Shown: one piece after another, positions 26,341 through 35,983 of the stretch | Position numbering within the stretch: the stretch's first letter is position 1 | How the letters are laid out: each line of letters opens with the position of its first letter | The notes under the pieces: model-generated | What the model was told of the DNA's origin: nothing | Databases searched by the model: none | The model's input: the letters and a program-made list of their open reading frames with translations, nothing else | From: Lysobacteraceae bacterium NML07-0707 | Lineage (GTDB): Bacteria > Pseudomonadota > Gammaproteobacteria > Xanthomonadales > Xanthomonadaceae | DNA: 64,000 bases | Assembly: GCA_002798295.1 (NCBI GenBank) | Contig: NWQT01000014.1 | Span: 1 to 64,000 of the forward strand | Direction: 5' to 3' | Translations under genes and position numbers: made by a program

Positions 26341-26451
26341 AAAGTGCTCACCAACAACGGCTTTGCGCATCAGGCATTCAAGGACTTCGATGGCCTGCCC
26401 GGCGAGATTCTGGCCCTCACATTCGCCAACGCAACAGCCGCTACTTCATAA
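26341..26451 (+). pseudogene. Acetyltransferase (GNAT) C-terminal remnant
   Basis: In frame 26341-26451 the sequence reads KVLTNNGFAHQAFKDFDGLP, then GEILALTFANATAATS and TAA. This closely matches the C-terminus of the intact acetyltransferase at 19729 (HGFVHQAFQDFDGLPGEVL). Only the last about 36 codons remain, fused to the truncated RhuM gene. Between this and the next gene (26452-26547) there is no further recognisable coding sequence. Confidence 0.7.
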
Positions 26452-26547
26452 ACGTGCCACCCCTTCCCCGGCAAGCTACTACAAAGACTGGCCGCCCGCC
26501 TTTGGCGGCAGCGATACAACCGTGAATTGGTAAAGACAAGAGCCCCC

Positions 26548-26925
26548 ATGCCGATCAACCCCGACCTCGCCGCCCACGTCCGCCGCCTGCTGGTCAAGCA
26601 CTTGCCCGATGGCGTGGCGGTGAACGACATCACCGAGAAAAAGATGTTCGGCGGCCTGGCCTTCATGGTGCGCGGCAAGCTGTGCGTGGGCATCAGCGGG
26701 CGTGATGCTGTAGAAGTGATGCTGCGCATCGGCAAGGCTCATCACCACGCTGCGCTTGAGCACGAAGGCGTGCGCACCACCGTCATGAAAGGCCGCGAAT
26801 ACCTGGGCTACATCGACCTCGACGAAACCGCCTTCCCTCTGCTGGAAGATTTGCTGGCGCTGGCGCTGCGCCACAACCAGGAACTCAGCGCCGCCACGCC
26901 ACGCCGCCGCAAGCAAAAGCCATGA
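26548..26925 (+). CDS. TfoX N-terminal domain protein (copy 2, intact)
   Basis: A 125-aa protein consisting of one TfoX_N domain (KKMFGGLAFMVRGKLCVGIS, GREYLGYIDLDETAFPLLED) and a basic tail (TPRRRKQKP). It lacks the TfoX C-terminal domain, so a competence-regulator role should not be assumed; stand-alone domains of this type are of unknown function. ATG at 26548 has AAGAG upstream. It is highly similar to the copy at 23361, whose start is degraded, and both follow related sequence (TACTACAAA). Confidence 0.88.
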   Translation: MPINPDLAAHVRRLLVKHLPDGVAVNDITEKKMFGGLAFMVRGKLCVGISGRDAVEVMLRIGKAHHHAALEHEGVRTTVMKGREYLGYIDLDETAFPLLEDLLALALRHNQELSAATPRRRKQKP

Positions 26926-27000
26926 AGCATGACCCGGCGCCGTCACCGCGAACATGTGCTGTGCGGCATAGCGCCACCATTCATGCCTTTGGAGAGAAAA

Positions 27001-27765
27001 ATGAAAAACATGCTGCAAGTCATCCGCCATCTGGGCGCAACACTGCATATGACCGTGAGCGGCCGCCACGATGCGCCCGCCGTTTTGCTGCTGCATGGCG
27101 GGCTGGGGGCGATGGATGATTTCGCGCCCTTGCTGCCGCGCTTGCAGCAGGATTTCCGCGTCATCGCCCTCGACAGCCGCGGCCATGGCCGCTCCACCCT
27201 GGGCGATGCGCCGCTGAGCTATGCACAGCTCGCGGAGGATGCTCACCATGTACTGCAAACGCTGGGCGTGGCGCGTTGCACCGTGATCGGCTTCAGTGAT
27301 GGCGGCATCGCCGCCTACCGGCTGGCCGCCTGCCATCCGGACAGAGTCGCGCGCCTGGTCACCATCGGCGCGCACTGGCACAGCCGCCAACTGGCCGGGA
27401 TTCGCCCCCTGTACGAAGCGCTGGACGAGGCCTTTGCGCGCCAACACATGCCCGCACAAGTGGCCGCCTATCTGGCACACAACCCCGCCCCCGATCTGCC
27501 GCGCCTCGTGGTCGAACTCAAGCGCATGTGGCTGGATGAGAGCGCCTGCGGCTACCCGGATACGCTGATTGCGCAGATTCGTGCACCGCTGCTCAGCCTG
27601 CGCGGTGAGGACGATTTTTTACTGTCACTGCCCGATTGGGCGGCGCTCAAAACCGTGCTGCCCGGGGCGCATCTGATGCAAGTGCCTTTTGCTGCGCACG
27701 AGGCCATCGCTGAGCAGCCGGACATGGTCTGGGCAGCGCTGCAAGCCTTCATCGCAGCCTGCTGA
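27001..27765 (+). CDS. Alpha/beta hydrolase
   Basis: A 254-aa alpha/beta-hydrolase: oxyanion region LLLHGGLGAMDDF, strand RVIALDSRGHGRS, nucleophile elbow VIGFSDGG (Ser), acid in LRGEDDFLL and histidine in VPFAAHEAIAEQ. The substrate is unknown. The start MKNMLQVIRHL follows GGAGAG; an in-frame extension upstream to 26929 is weaker. It lies 75 bp after the TfoX-like gene. Confidence 0.9.
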   Translation: MKNMLQVIRHLGATLHMTVSGRHDAPAVLLLHGGLGAMDDFAPLLPRLQQDFRVIALDSRGHGRSTLGDAPLSYAQLAEDAHHVLQTLGVARCTVIGFSDGGIAAYRLAACHPDRVARLVTIGAHWHSRQLAGIRPLYEALDEAFARQHMPAQVAAYLAHNPAPDLPRLVVELKRMWLDESACGYPDTLIAQIRAPLLSLRGEDDFLLSLPDWAALKTVLPGAHLMQVPFAAHEAIAEQPDMVWAALQAFIAAC

Positions 27766-27837
27766 GCACGCGGTAGCCCCGCCGCGCCATCTGCTACACT
27801 CACAGACAACATCCTGCAACTGCAACAAGGCGTTTTC

Positions 27838-28260
27838 ATGAACCGACCCAACCCCAGCATCAGCCTGCTCTCGCACGTTTCGCTCGGCACCAACCGCTTT
27901 GCCGAGGCGGTGGCGTTTTACGATACCGTGCTGGCCACGCTCGGCATTGGCCAGGTGATGGATGTCAGCGAGCATTTCCCTGCCATTGCTTATGGCCGCA
28001 TCTACCCGGAGTTCTGGATTCAGCAGCCACACGACGGCCAGCCGGCGCAGGTCGCCAACGGAGTGCATATCGCCTTCATGGCCGCCAACCCGCAACAAGT
28101 GCATGCCTTCTATGAAGCGGCTCTGGCCGCAGGCGGCACGGGCGATGGCGAACCCGGCCCGCGCCCGCACTATGGCGAGCAGTATTACGGCTGCTTCGTG
28201 CGCGACCTGGACGGCCACAAGATTGAGGCCATGGCCTGGCTGGAGCAAACGCCTGCATGA
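27838..28260 (+). CDS. VOC (glyoxalase-like) family protein
   Basis: A 140-aa VOC-fold protein: HVSLGTNRFAEAVAFYDTVL at the first metal-ligand region, VHIAFMAANPQQVHAFYEAA, and YYGCFVRDLDGHKIEAMAW with the C-terminal ligand Glu. It is of normal chromosomal base composition, unlike the AT-rich VOC gene at 24867, and not closely similar to it. Its stop overlaps the first possible ATG of the cupin gene by 4 nt. Confidence 0.9.
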   Translation: MNRPNPSISLLSHVSLGTNRFAEAVAFYDTVLATLGIGQVMDVSEHFPAIAYGRIYPEFWIQQPHDGQPAQVANGVHIAFMAANPQQVHAFYEAALAAGGTGDGEPGPRPHYGEQYYGCFVRDLDGHKIEAMAWLEQTPA

Positions 28261-28283
28261 AACTCGACCCAGGGAGCACACCC

Positions 28284-28601
28284 ATGCAGACTCCGCTCAA
28301 CTTGAATACCGAGCTTGAAAAGCTGCACGAATACTGGAAGCCGCAGGTTTTCAGCCAAGGAGATTTTGGTTTTCGTCTGGTCAAATTTGCCGGAGATTTT
28401 GAGTGGCATCGCCATGCCGGCAGCGACAAAATCATTCTGGTGGTGAGCGGTGACATGGGCGTGCGCTTTGACGATGGCCGCCCGGAAGTGCGCATCCGCG
28501 CCGGTGAGTTGTTCGTGCTGCCCAAGGGCGTGCGTCACCAACCCCATGCCGAGCGCGAATGCGGCATCGTGCTGATTGAGCGCGCCGGACTGGGCGATTA
28601 A
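28284..28601 (+). CDS. Cupin domain protein
   Basis: A 105-aa single cupin: FEWHRHAGSDKIILVVSGDM (motif 1, metal-ligand histidines and Glu/Asp position) and FVLPKGVRHQPHAERECGIV (motif 2). The substrate is unknown. GGGAG lies about 8 nt before ATG 28284; an alternative ATG at 28257 overlaps the preceding stop (ATGA) and would add nine residues. Likely co-transcribed with the VOC gene. Confidence 0.85.
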   Translation: MQTPLNLNTELEKLHEYWKPQVFSQGDFGFRLVKFAGDFEWHRHAGSDKIILVVSGDMGVRFDDGRPEVRIRAGELFVLPKGVRHQPHAERECGIVLIERAGLGD

Positions 28602-28640
28602 GTGCCTGCTCGAGGTCTCTTCTTGGCTCCTGGCGCTTAC

Positions 28641-29159
28641 TCATTTCTTCTTCCCCAAAACCTTCGTGGCAAGCCTTTTCAACAGCCAAAACAGCGGCAA
28701 GGCGATGATGAAGGCGATGAAGCCATGCCCTACATTGCGCCAGCGAAAAGCCAGCGGCGTTATTTGCCCGCCCTCAATCCGGTAGCTCTGGGTGGTAATG
28801 AAGGTGTCGCGATCGGCATATAACTGCCAAGTATCTGAATCAAGCTGGTTGAGTCTGAAGAAGTGATCGCCCTGCCTTCCCGACAAGGCATCTTGTCGCG
28901 CTAATTGCATGTCAAACCTGTAATTGCGCAATGCCAGCAAGGCAGGCTGTCCATCTTCTTGCAGCACGAGAATCTGGAATTGCTCGTGCGGCATATCACC
29001 CGGCGCGTAACGCTCTGCCGTCAGGCGCTCGAACAAGTACAGCAAGGCGATGCTTGTCAGAAACCACAGCAGCAAAACGGCCAGTGCTTGCAGCAGGCGC
29101 CGGAGCGCCCGGCAAATGGCTTGAACGGTTGAACGCAAATCGGGCATCACTTTATCCAT
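28641..29159 (-). CDS. Membrane-anchored protein of unknown function
   Basis: About 172 aa with an N-terminal helix (ALAVLLLWFLTSIALLYLF), a roughly 85-residue middle segment, and a C-terminal helix (GFIAFIIALPLFWLLKRL) with a Lys-rich end. Topology suggests a periplasmic or cytoplasmic middle domain held by two membrane anchors. No family recognised. A GTG at 29171 would add four residues. It is divergent from uvrA and convergent with the cupin gene. Confidence 0.7.
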   Translation of the reverse strand: MDKVMPDLRSTVQAICRALRRLLQALAVLLLWFLTSIALLYLFERLTAERYAPGDMPHEQFQILVLQEDGQPALLALRNYRFDMQLARQDALSGRQGDHFFRLNQLDSDTWQLYADRDTFITTQSYRIEGGQITPLAFRWRNVGHGFIAFIIALPLFWLLKRLATKVLGKKK

Positions 29160-29219
29160 TTGCTCTTGCACGGCCTCGGCTCTAGGCTATCAGGTTCTTT
29201 TCATTGACCGGACAGCTTC

Positions 29220-32099
29220 GTGGCTCTGGACACTATTCGCATCCGTGGTGCGCGCACCCACAATCTCAAGAACTTCGACCTTGACTTGCCCCGCGACAAG
29301 CTGATTGTCATCACCGGGTTGTCCGGCTCGGGCAAGTCATCGCTGGCGTTCGACACCATCTATGCCGAGGGTCAGCGCCGTTATGTGGAATCGCTCTCGG
29401 CCTATGCACGGCAGTTCTTGAGCGTAATGGAAAAGCCCGATGTCGATCATATCGAAGGGCTGTCGCCGGCGATTTCCATCGAGCAAAAATCCACCAGCCA
29501 CAATCCGCGCTCGACGGTGGGCACCATCACCGAGGTGTATGACTATCTGCGCCTTTTGTATGCGCGCGCGGGTACGCCGCGCTGCCCGGATCATGATTTC
29601 CCGCTTCAGGCGCAGACCGTCAGCCAGATGGTCGATCAGGTGATGGCGCTGGAAGACGCGCCCGCCACCCAGGGGCAGCGCTGGATGCTGCTGGCGCCGG
29701 TGGTGCGCGATCGCAAGGGCGAGCATGTGCAGGTGTTCGAGCAGTTGCGCGCGCAGGGCTATGTGCGCGTGCGCGTGGACGGGGTGCTGTATGAAATCGA
29801 TGCGGTGCCGCCGCTGGCGCTGCGCAACAAGCACACCATCGAGGCGGTAATTGACCGCTTCAAGATCCGTGAAGACTTGCAGCAGCGTCTGGCCGAGTCA
29901 TTCGAGACCGCGCTGAAACTGGGCGAAGGCATGGCGCTGGTGCAGTCACTGGATGACGAGGCCGCTGCGCCACTGCTGTTTTCTTCGCGTTATTCCTGCC
30001 CGGTCTGCGATTACGCCCTGCCAGCGCTGGAGCCACGGCTGTTTTCGTTCAATGCGCCGATGGGCGCTTGCGAAACCTGTGACGGCATCGGTGTGGCGCA
30101 GTTTTTTGATCCCGGCCGGGTGGTCACACACCCGGAGCTGTCTCTGGCGGCCGGGGCGGTGCGCGGCTGGGATCGGCGCAATCCGTATTACTTCCAGCTG
30201 ATTCAGTCGCTCGCCAAGCATTACGGCTTCAATCTGGATACGCCCTGGCAAGATTTGCCACAGGCCATCCAGCAGGCGGTGCTGCACGGCAGTGGCGATG
30301 AGGCCATCGCCTTTACCCATATCACCGCGCAGGGCACGCGCTCACAGCGCAAGCATCCGTTCGAGGGCATCATCCCCAATCTGGAGCGCCGCTATCGGGA
30401 AACCGAATCGGGCGCAGTGCGCGAGGAGTTGTCCAAATACATCAGCGAGCGCCCCTGCCCGGACTGCGGCGGGGCACGCCTGAACCGCGCCGCGCGCCAT
30501 GTATTTGTCGGCGAGCGCCCCATCCATGCGCTGACCCAGGAGCCAATTGATGCGGCGCTGGCATTTTTTGCCAATCTGCAACTGCCGGGCTGGCGCGGAG
30601 AAATCGCCAGCAAAATCGTCAAGGAAATCAACGAGCGCCTGGGCTTTCTGGTGGACGTGGGGCTGGACTATCTGACCCTGGAGCGCAAGGCCGATACGCT
30701 CTCCGGCGGCGAGGCGCAGCGCATTCGCCTGGCCAGCCAAATTGGCGCCGGGCTAGTCGGGGTGATGTATGTGCTGGACGAGCCATCCATCGGCCTACAC
30801 CAGCGCGACAACGAACGCCTGCTGGGCACATTGACCCGCCTGCGCGATTTGGGCAATACCGTGATTGTGGTGGAGCACGATGAGGACGCCATCCGTCTGG
30901 CCGACCATGTGGTCGATATTGGCCCGGGCGCCGGCGTACATGGCGGCGAAGTGGTAGCGCAGGGCGATGTGGCGCAAATCATGGCCTCGCCGCGCTCACT
31001 GACCGGCGACTATCTCTCCGGCCGCCGCGCCATCGAAATCCCCGCCAAGCGCCATGTCCCCGACAAGAAGCGGATGCTGAAGCTCAAGGGCGCCATCGGC
31101 AACAATCTGAAAAACGTCAATCTCAATATCCCTGCGGGGCTGATGACCGCCGTGACCGGCGTCTCCGGCTCGGGCAAGTCCACGCTCATCAACGACACCC
31201 TGTACGCGCTGGCCGCCAATGAAATCAACGGCGCTTCACATACCCCGGCGGCCTACAAGGACATTCAGGGGCTGGACTTGTTCGACAAAGTGGTGGATAT
31301 CGACCAGTCGCCGATTGGCCGCACGCCACGCTCCAATCCGGCCACCTATACCGGCCTGTTCACGCCGCTGCGCGAGCTGTTTGCGCAAGTGCCCGAAGCG
31401 CGCGCGCGCGGCTATGCGCCGGGACGCTTCAGCTTCAATGTGCGCGGCGGGCGCTGCGAAGCCTGCCAGGGCGACGGGCTGATCAAGGTGGAAATGCACT
31501 TTCTGCCCGATGTGTATGTGCCCTGCGATGTTTGCGGCGGCAAACGCTACAACCGCGAAACCCTGGAGATTCTCTACAAGGGCTACAGCATCCACGACAT
31601 TCTGGAAATGACCGTGGAAGATGCCGCCAAGCTGTTCGAGAACATCCCCGCAATTGGCCGCAAGCTGGACACGCTGATGGATGTGGGACTGTCCTATATC
31701 AAGCTCGGGCAGTCGGCCACCACGCTATCGGGCGGTGAAGCGCAGCGGGTGAAACTTTCCAAGGAGCTTTCGCGCCGCGATACCGGCCGCACCCTGTATA
31801 TCCTTGATGAGCCGACCACCGGGCTGCATTTTGCCGATATCGAACAGTTGCTGGGCGTTTTGCACCGGCTGCGCGATGAAGGCAATACCGTGGTGGTCAT
31901 CGAGCACAATCTGGATGTCATCAAGACCGCCGACTGGATTGTGGACCTTGGCCCCGAGGGCGGCCATCGTGGCGGTGAAATCATTGCCGAGGGCAGCCCG
32001 GAAGAAGTCGCACAACTTTCCCATTCACATACCGGGCGTTTTCTTGCCAAGCTGATGCAGGACGACAAAGCCCGCGCCCAACACAGGAAAACCCCATGA
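29220..32099 (+). CDS. uvrA: Excinuclease ABC subunit A
   Basis: DNA-damage recognition ATPase of nucleotide excision repair, 959 aa. Two ABC modules are visible: Walker [10 protein letters not shown] at 33-41 and GVSGSGKST near 646, with signatures LSGGEAQRI (about 494) and LSGGEAQRV (about 837). Two zinc-binding sets are present, CPVC/CETC and [18 protein letters not shown]. It starts with GTG at 29220, giving the conserved [17 protein letters not shown]. The stop overlaps the thioesterase start (ATGA). Confidence 0.98.
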   Translation: MALDTIRIRGARTHNLKNFDLDLPRDKLIVITGLSGSGKSSLAFDTIYAEGQRRYVESLSAYARQFLSVMEKPDVDHIEGLSPAISIEQKSTSHNPRSTVGTITEVYDYLRLLYARAGTPRCPDHDFPLQAQTVSQMVDQVMALEDAPATQGQRWMLLAPVVRDRKGEHVQVFEQLRAQGYVRVRVDGVLYEIDAVPPLALRNKHTIEAVIDRFKIREDLQQRLAESFETALKLGEGMALVQSLDDEAAAPLLFSSRYSCPVCDYALPALEPRLFSFNAPMGACETCDGIGVAQFFDPGRVVTHPELSLAAGAVRGWDRRNPYYFQLIQSLAKHYGFNLDTPWQDLPQAIQQAVLHGSGDEAIAFTHITAQGTRSQRKHPFEGIIPNLERRYRETESGAVREELSKYISERPCPDCGGARLNRAARHVFVGERPIHALTQEPIDAALAFFANLQLPGWRGEIASKIVKEINERLGFLVDVGLDYLTLERKADTLSGGEAQRIRLASQIGAGLVGVMYVLDEPSIGLHQRDNERLLGTLTRLRDLGNTVIVVEHDEDAIRLADHVVDIGPGAGVHGGEVVAQGDVAQIMASPRSLTGDYLSGRRAIEIPAKRHVPDKKRMLKLKGAIGNNLKNVNLNIPAGLMTAVTGVSGSGKSTLINDTLYALAANEINGASHTPAAYKDIQGLDLFDKVVDIDQSPIGRTPRSNPATYTGLFTPLRELFAQVPEARARGYAPGRFSFNVRGGRCEACQGDGLIKVEMHFLPDVYVPCDVCGGKRYNRETLEILYKGYSIHDILEMTVEDAAKLFENIPAIGRKLDTLMDVGLSYIKLGQSATTLSGGEAQRVKLSKELSRRDTGRTLYILDEPTTGLHFADIEQLLGVLHRLRDEGNTVVVIEHNLDVIKTADWIVDLGPEGGHRGGEIIAEGSPEEVAQLSHSHTGRFLAKLMQDDKARAQHRKTP

Positions 32100-32512
32100 A
32101 ACCAATGCCTTTCCGCATGGAGCTGACCCCGCGCTGGGGAGATATGGATGCCATGAACCACGTCAATAACGCGGTGTATCTGCGCTATCTGGAAGAAGCC
32201 CGCATCCAGTGGCTGAACTCGCAGCAAACCGACTGGTTCGATGACAGCCATGTGCCGGTGCTGGCGCAGGCCATGCTCAATTACCGCCTGCCCATCACCT
32301 ATCCGGCCACGGTGGTCATCGAGCTGTTCACCCGCCGCATCGGCAACAGCAGCCTGACTGTCGGCCATCGCATCCAGGACAGCCAAACCGGTGCGCTGCA
32401 TTGCGACGGCGAGGTGGTGGTGGTCTGGATTGACCGCCATAGCGGGCGGCCTGCCAGCCTGCCCGATGCCATTCGCCAGGCTGCAGAAAATATCGCCGTC
32501 GTGGACGAATAA
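32096..32512 (+). CDS. Acyl-CoA thioesterase (4HBT/YbgC-like hot-dog fold)
   Basis: A 138-aa hot-dog protein with the active-site segment [20 protein letters not shown]; Asp18 and the HVNN element are in the positions used by 4-hydroxybenzoyl-CoA thioesterase relatives. The acyl substrate cannot be told. It overlaps uvrA by 4 nt and the following peptidase gene by 1 nt, so it is embedded in a coupled series. Confidence 0.88.
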   Translation: MKPMPFRMELTPRWGDMDAMNHVNNAVYLRYLEEARIQWLNSQQTDWFDDSHVPVLAQAMLNYRLPITYPATVVIELFTRRIGNSSLTVGHRIQDSQTGALHCDGEVVVVWIDRHSGRPASLPDAIRQAAENIAVVDE

Positions 32513-34518
32513 TGTCGCGCCTTGCAGCTCTGGCGCTTGCCCTGCTCTGCCCTGTTGCTGCGCAGGCAAAACCCACAGCCGCCTGCGCCGAAATCCCGCT
32601 GGCTTCTGCCGATGCCGCTGCCGTGCTTACCCCGAGTGCGGCAGATGCCTGGGGCGGCGTGCGCACTCACGCCCGGCATGTGGCCAATTACCGCATCCAT
32701 GCCCGGCTCGATGCCCAAAAACACCGCATTCACGGCCAACAAACCCTGACCTGGCATAACCGCAGCAGCCAACCGGTTTGCGTGGTCTATCTGCATCTGT
32801 ATCTGAATGCGTTTTCCCAAGGCAGCACGTTCCTGACCGAGCGCGCCCAGGCCGGCTTTGCTTTCCGCAGTGGCTTATCCGTTGGCGAGCAGGGTCATAT
32901 CCAGCTGCAAAACATCAGCCAGAACGGCAGGCCCGCGCGCTGGCAGTTCGTGCAGCCCGATGGCGGCCCTGCCAGCGACAGAACCGTTATCCGCCTGGAA
33001 TTGCCCAGCCCGGTAGCGGCGGGCGCCAGCACCACGCTGGACATGGATTTTTCAAGCCAGTTGCCGCGCGTGATTGCCCGCACCGGCTATTTCGGCAGCT
33101 TTCATCTGGTGGCGCAATGGTTCCCCAAGATTGCCGTGCTGGAGCTGCCCGGCGAACGTGGCGCCACCGCGCCGCGCTGGAATGCCCACGAGTTTCATCT
33201 GCATAGCGAGTTCTATGCCGATTTCGGCCATTACGATGTCAGCATCGACGTACCCGCCGACTACACCGTGGGCGCAACCGGCGAGCTTGTGGAAAAGCGC
33301 AGTGCCAATGGCCGCAGCGTGTATCGCTATGTGCAGGGCGAGGTGCATGATTTTGCCTGGACGGCGGACAGGCGCACGGCCAGGCCGCTTGAAGCGCAGT
33401 GGCGCAGCCCGACAGGCGATACGGTCAAGGTGCAAGTGCTGTACCCGCCCGAATACGCCAGCCAGGCCGCCGTGGTGATGCAGGCCACACTTGATGCGCT
33501 GGAGGATTTTGCCCGCAGTCTGGCGCCCTACCCGTATCGCACCCTGACCGCGGTGATTCCGCCCTTCAACGCCGATGAAGCCGGCGGCATGGAATACCCC
33601 ACGTTTTTTACCGCGATGAGTTTTCCGGGTTTCAAGCCCGGCGGCCATGAACAGCATCTGCTGGAATTGGTCACCCTGCACGAGCTGGGGCATAGCTATT
33701 TTCAGGGCATCCTGGCTTCCAACGAGTTTGAAGAGCCGCTGCTGGACGAAGGCCTCAACCAATACTGGAACAGGCGCATCCTGCGCCAGCGCGGCCAGCA
33801 AGTGCCACTGGCGCCGGCCTGGCTGGCACGGTTTGGCTTCATGCCGAAGATCGACGGCTTTGCGCTGGAGCGGCTGGCGGCGGGCCTGCATGAAAAACAG
33901 GACCGGCTGGGCAGCAATAGCTGGCAGTGGCATTCCAGCGCCAGCTACGGCACGGTGTATTCGCGCTCGGCCACGCTGTTTGACAGCCTTGAGCGACAAC
34001 TGGGCAGCGAGGCGATGGAGCGCGCCATCGGCCTGTACTACCAGCGCTGGAAATTTCGCCATCCCTCCATCGCCGACCTGCGCCAGGCGCTGATAGACGG
34101 CACCGGCCAGCGCGAAATCATCGAGCGCAGCTTTGCCCAGCATGTTGATCAGGCCATGCAGATTGACGATGGCATCAGCGCGTTGCAAAGCGAAAAAACC
34201 GATGGGCAACACTATCGCACCACCCTCACCGTGCAGCGCCGTGGCGCGGATGTGCCGCAAACGCTGATAGTGCGCTTTGCCGATGGCAGCACTGAAACCG
34301 TGCGTTTTTCCGGCACACAGGATGAATTCCGCTTTGAGTGGCTAAAACCCGTGCCTGCCCAAACCGCGCAGCTTGACCCGCAACAGCATTACCCGCTGGA
34401 TGTATCGCTTGGCGACAACCAGCGCAGCCTCAGTCCCAGTGCCGATGCCCGCAACCAGGTGATGCAGCGCCTGCTTGGCTGGCTGCAAATCGCCCTGGCC
34501 TGGCTGCTGGGGGCATGA
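32512..34518 (+). CDS. Exported M1-family metallopeptidase-like protein
   Basis: A 668-aa protein with an N-terminal signal peptide (SRLAALALALLCPVAAQA). The zinc site is complete: HELGH at 390-394 with Glu413 eighteen residues later (H-E-x2-H-x18-E). AGGMEYP just before it corresponds to the GAMEN exopeptidase motif of M1 enzymes. The N-terminal region forms the M1-like beta-sandwich (HARLDAQKHRIHGQQTLTWH). Predicted periplasmic or secreted aminopeptidase. It overlaps both neighbours and so is probably co-expressed with uvrA and the membrane protein. Confidence 0.88.
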   Translation: MSRLAALALALLCPVAAQAKPTAACAEIPLASADAAAVLTPSAADAWGGVRTHARHVANYRIHARLDAQKHRIHGQQTLTWHNRSSQPVCVVYLHLYLNAFSQGSTFLTERAQAGFAFRSGLSVGEQGHIQLQNISQNGRPARWQFVQPDGGPASDRTVIRLELPSPVAAGASTTLDMDFSSQLPRVIARTGYFGSFHLVAQWFPKIAVLELPGERGATAPRWNAHEFHLHSEFYADFGHYDVSIDVPADYTVGATGELVEKRSANGRSVYRYVQGEVHDFAWTADRRTARPLEAQWRSPTGDTVKVQVLYPPEYASQAAVVMQATLDALEDFARSLAPYPYRTLTAVIPPFNADEAGGMEYPTFFTAMSFPGFKPGGHEQHLLELVTLHELGHSYFQGILASNEFEEPLLDEGLNQYWNRRILRQRGQQVPLAPAWLARFGFMPKIDGFALERLAAGLHEKQDRLGSNSWQWHSSASYGTVYSRSATLFDSLERQLGSEAMERAIGLYYQRWKFRHPSIADLRQALIDGTGQREIIERSFAQHVDQAMQIDDGISALQSEKTDGQHYRTTLTVQRRGADVPQTLIVRFADGSTETVRFSGTQDEFRFEWLKPVPAQTAQLDPQQHYPLDVSLGDNQRSLSPSADARNQVMQRLLGWLQIALAWLLGA

Positions 34519-35393
34519 TGGACAACGCTCGCACTTCTGCCATCAATGCCTTGTGGCAAGGCGCGCTCACCAGCCTTGTCCATTGGCGGGTATTGCTGCT
34601 GTGGTGGCTGGCCGGGCTTGTGCCTGCCTTTTGGCTCAGCCGGCAAGTGGCCAATGCCGCGTACGCCATCTTGGCCCATCACCCCGAGGCCGGACGCATC
34701 ATCGCCGAACCCGACCTGGCCGCGCTCGCCGATGCCTGGCTTGCCAATAACGAAGTCATCGCGCAACTGACGCTGGACGTGCTGCCGCCATTGCTGCTGA
34801 CCGCCCTGCTTGCCCCCTGGACAGCCGGCATTGCCGTGACGGGCCTGCGCGCCGTCACGCCCCCCGGTTTTGCAGCCCTTTGTCGGGGCGGCCTGCGCGA
34901 ATATGCACCGCAACTGCGGCTGTATCTGCTGGCCTTGCTGCCACTGCTGATAACGCTGCCCGTTTCGATGATGGCGCTGTCTTTTGCCGAAATGAAAGCC
35001 GCACAGGCCATCACTTACTCGCAGGCTGCGCCCTGGCATTACGGCGCCTGGGCGTTTTCTGCCGTGCTTGTCTTGCCGGTTTTGGCCAGCATCAGCGCAG
35101 CGCGCGCCGCCTTTGCCACCGACCCGATGCTGCGCTCGGCGCTGTTGGCGCTTGGCCGCGGCTGGCGCCTGATGGGGCAGCGTTTTTTCGCCTGGCTGGC
35201 GGTTCTGCTTGTCACCCTGCTGCCCGGTCTTGCCGCCAGCCTCCTGCTTGCCCGGCTGGGGCTGGCACATGGCGCTTCCCCCTTGCCCACACTGCTTGCC
35301 AGCCAGATCACGGTGCTGACCGTTGGCTGGAGCCGCCTGGCAAGACTCGCTGCCTTGCAACGCCTGTTCCCCAAGCCCGGTGACCGGCGTTAG
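34515..35393 (+). CDS. Multispanning membrane protein of unknown function
   Basis: A 292-aa protein with about six hydrophobic helices (for example VLLLWWLAGLVPAFWL, VLPPLLLTALLAPWTAGIAV, LYLLALLPLLITLPVSMMAL, FFAWLAVLLVTLLPGLAASL). There is no recognised catalytic motif. The ATG overlaps the stop of the peptidase gene by 4 nt; the pairing suggests a functional link, perhaps membrane anchoring or transport for the exported peptidase, but that is inference. Confidence 0.75.
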   Translation: MMDNARTSAINALWQGALTSLVHWRVLLLWWLAGLVPAFWLSRQVANAAYAILAHHPEAGRIIAEPDLAALADAWLANNEVIAQLTLDVLPPLLLTALLAPWTAGIAVTGLRAVTPPGFAALCRGGLREYAPQLRLYLLALLPLLITLPVSMMALSFAEMKAAQAITYSQAAPWHYGAWAFSAVLVLPVLASISAARAAFATDPMLRSALLALGRGWRLMGQRFFAWLAVLLVTLLPGLAASLLLARLGLAHGASPLPTLLASQITVLTVGWSRLARLAALQRLFPKPGDRR

Positions 35394-35428
35394 AATGTGC
35401 CGCATCATTTTTCGGGGAAATTTTCTGT

Positions 35429-35983
35429 ATGGCTTTGTTTGATGTTTTTCGACGTGGCGCCAAACCCCCAGCAAGCGAAAAAATAAAAACAGCCACCTAC
35501 TCCGGTAGCAGCCGCCGCAAGAATCCGCGCGCCGATCCCCGTCCCGGCACCCGCATCTTGCTGGTGGATGATTCCCCCACCATCATCGCCCGGCTGAAAA
35601 AAGAGCTGGGCGAGGAGCGCTACCTGATTACCGAGGCGCATGATGGCCGCGCCGCACTGCGGCAGATTGAGATGTTCGAGCCGGAACTGATTTTTCTGGA
35701 CGTCATCCTGCCCGATACCGACGGTTTTTCGCTGCTGCGCCTGCTTCGCGAGCTGCCGCATACCCGCGATATTCCGATTATCGTCACCAGCGGCAACCCC
35801 AAGCCCACCGAACAAATGTATGTCCAGCGCCTGGGCGCCGAGGACTTCATGAAAAAACCGTTCACCCGCGCCGAAGTTTTCCGCCGCATCCAACCGCTGC
35901 TGGATGCGCAGTACATTCCGCGCCGCGCCGCGCAACGGGTAGGCGTGCCGGTTGAACTGGCCGCCAAGACACCGGCAGGCTGA
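35429..35983 (+). CDS. Stand-alone response regulator (CheY-like receiver)
   Basis: A 184-aa protein: a basic, poorly conserved N-terminal extension (about 1-40), then one receiver domain with acidic pair Asp47-Asp48 (ILLVDDSPT), phospho-acceptor Asp91 ([13 protein letters not shown]), the Thr/Ser in IIVTSGN and the conserved Lys in MKKPF. There is no output domain. Similar proteins act in twitching/chemosensory pathways (PilG/PilH-like), but no such genes are nearby. Its stop shares one base with the copA start. Confidence 0.88.
   Translation: MALFDVFRRGAKPPASEKIKTATYSGSSRRKNPRADPRPGTRILLVDDSPTIIARLKKELGEERYLITEAHDGRAALRQIEMFEPELIFLDVILPDTDGFSLLRLLRELPHTRDIPIIVTSGNPKPTEQMYVQRLGAEDFMKKPFTRAEVFRRIQPLLDAQYIPRRAAQRVGVPVELAAKTPAG

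Noticed and set aside
33052-34260. A 402-codon frame antisense to the M1-like peptidase
   Set aside because: The sense protein has a signal peptide and complete zinc motif; the antisense frame has neither start context nor motifs.
35429-35983. Response regulator as the copper-responsive regulator of copA
   Set aside because: It has only a receiver domain and no DNA-binding output domain, so it cannot be a CopR-type transcription factor.
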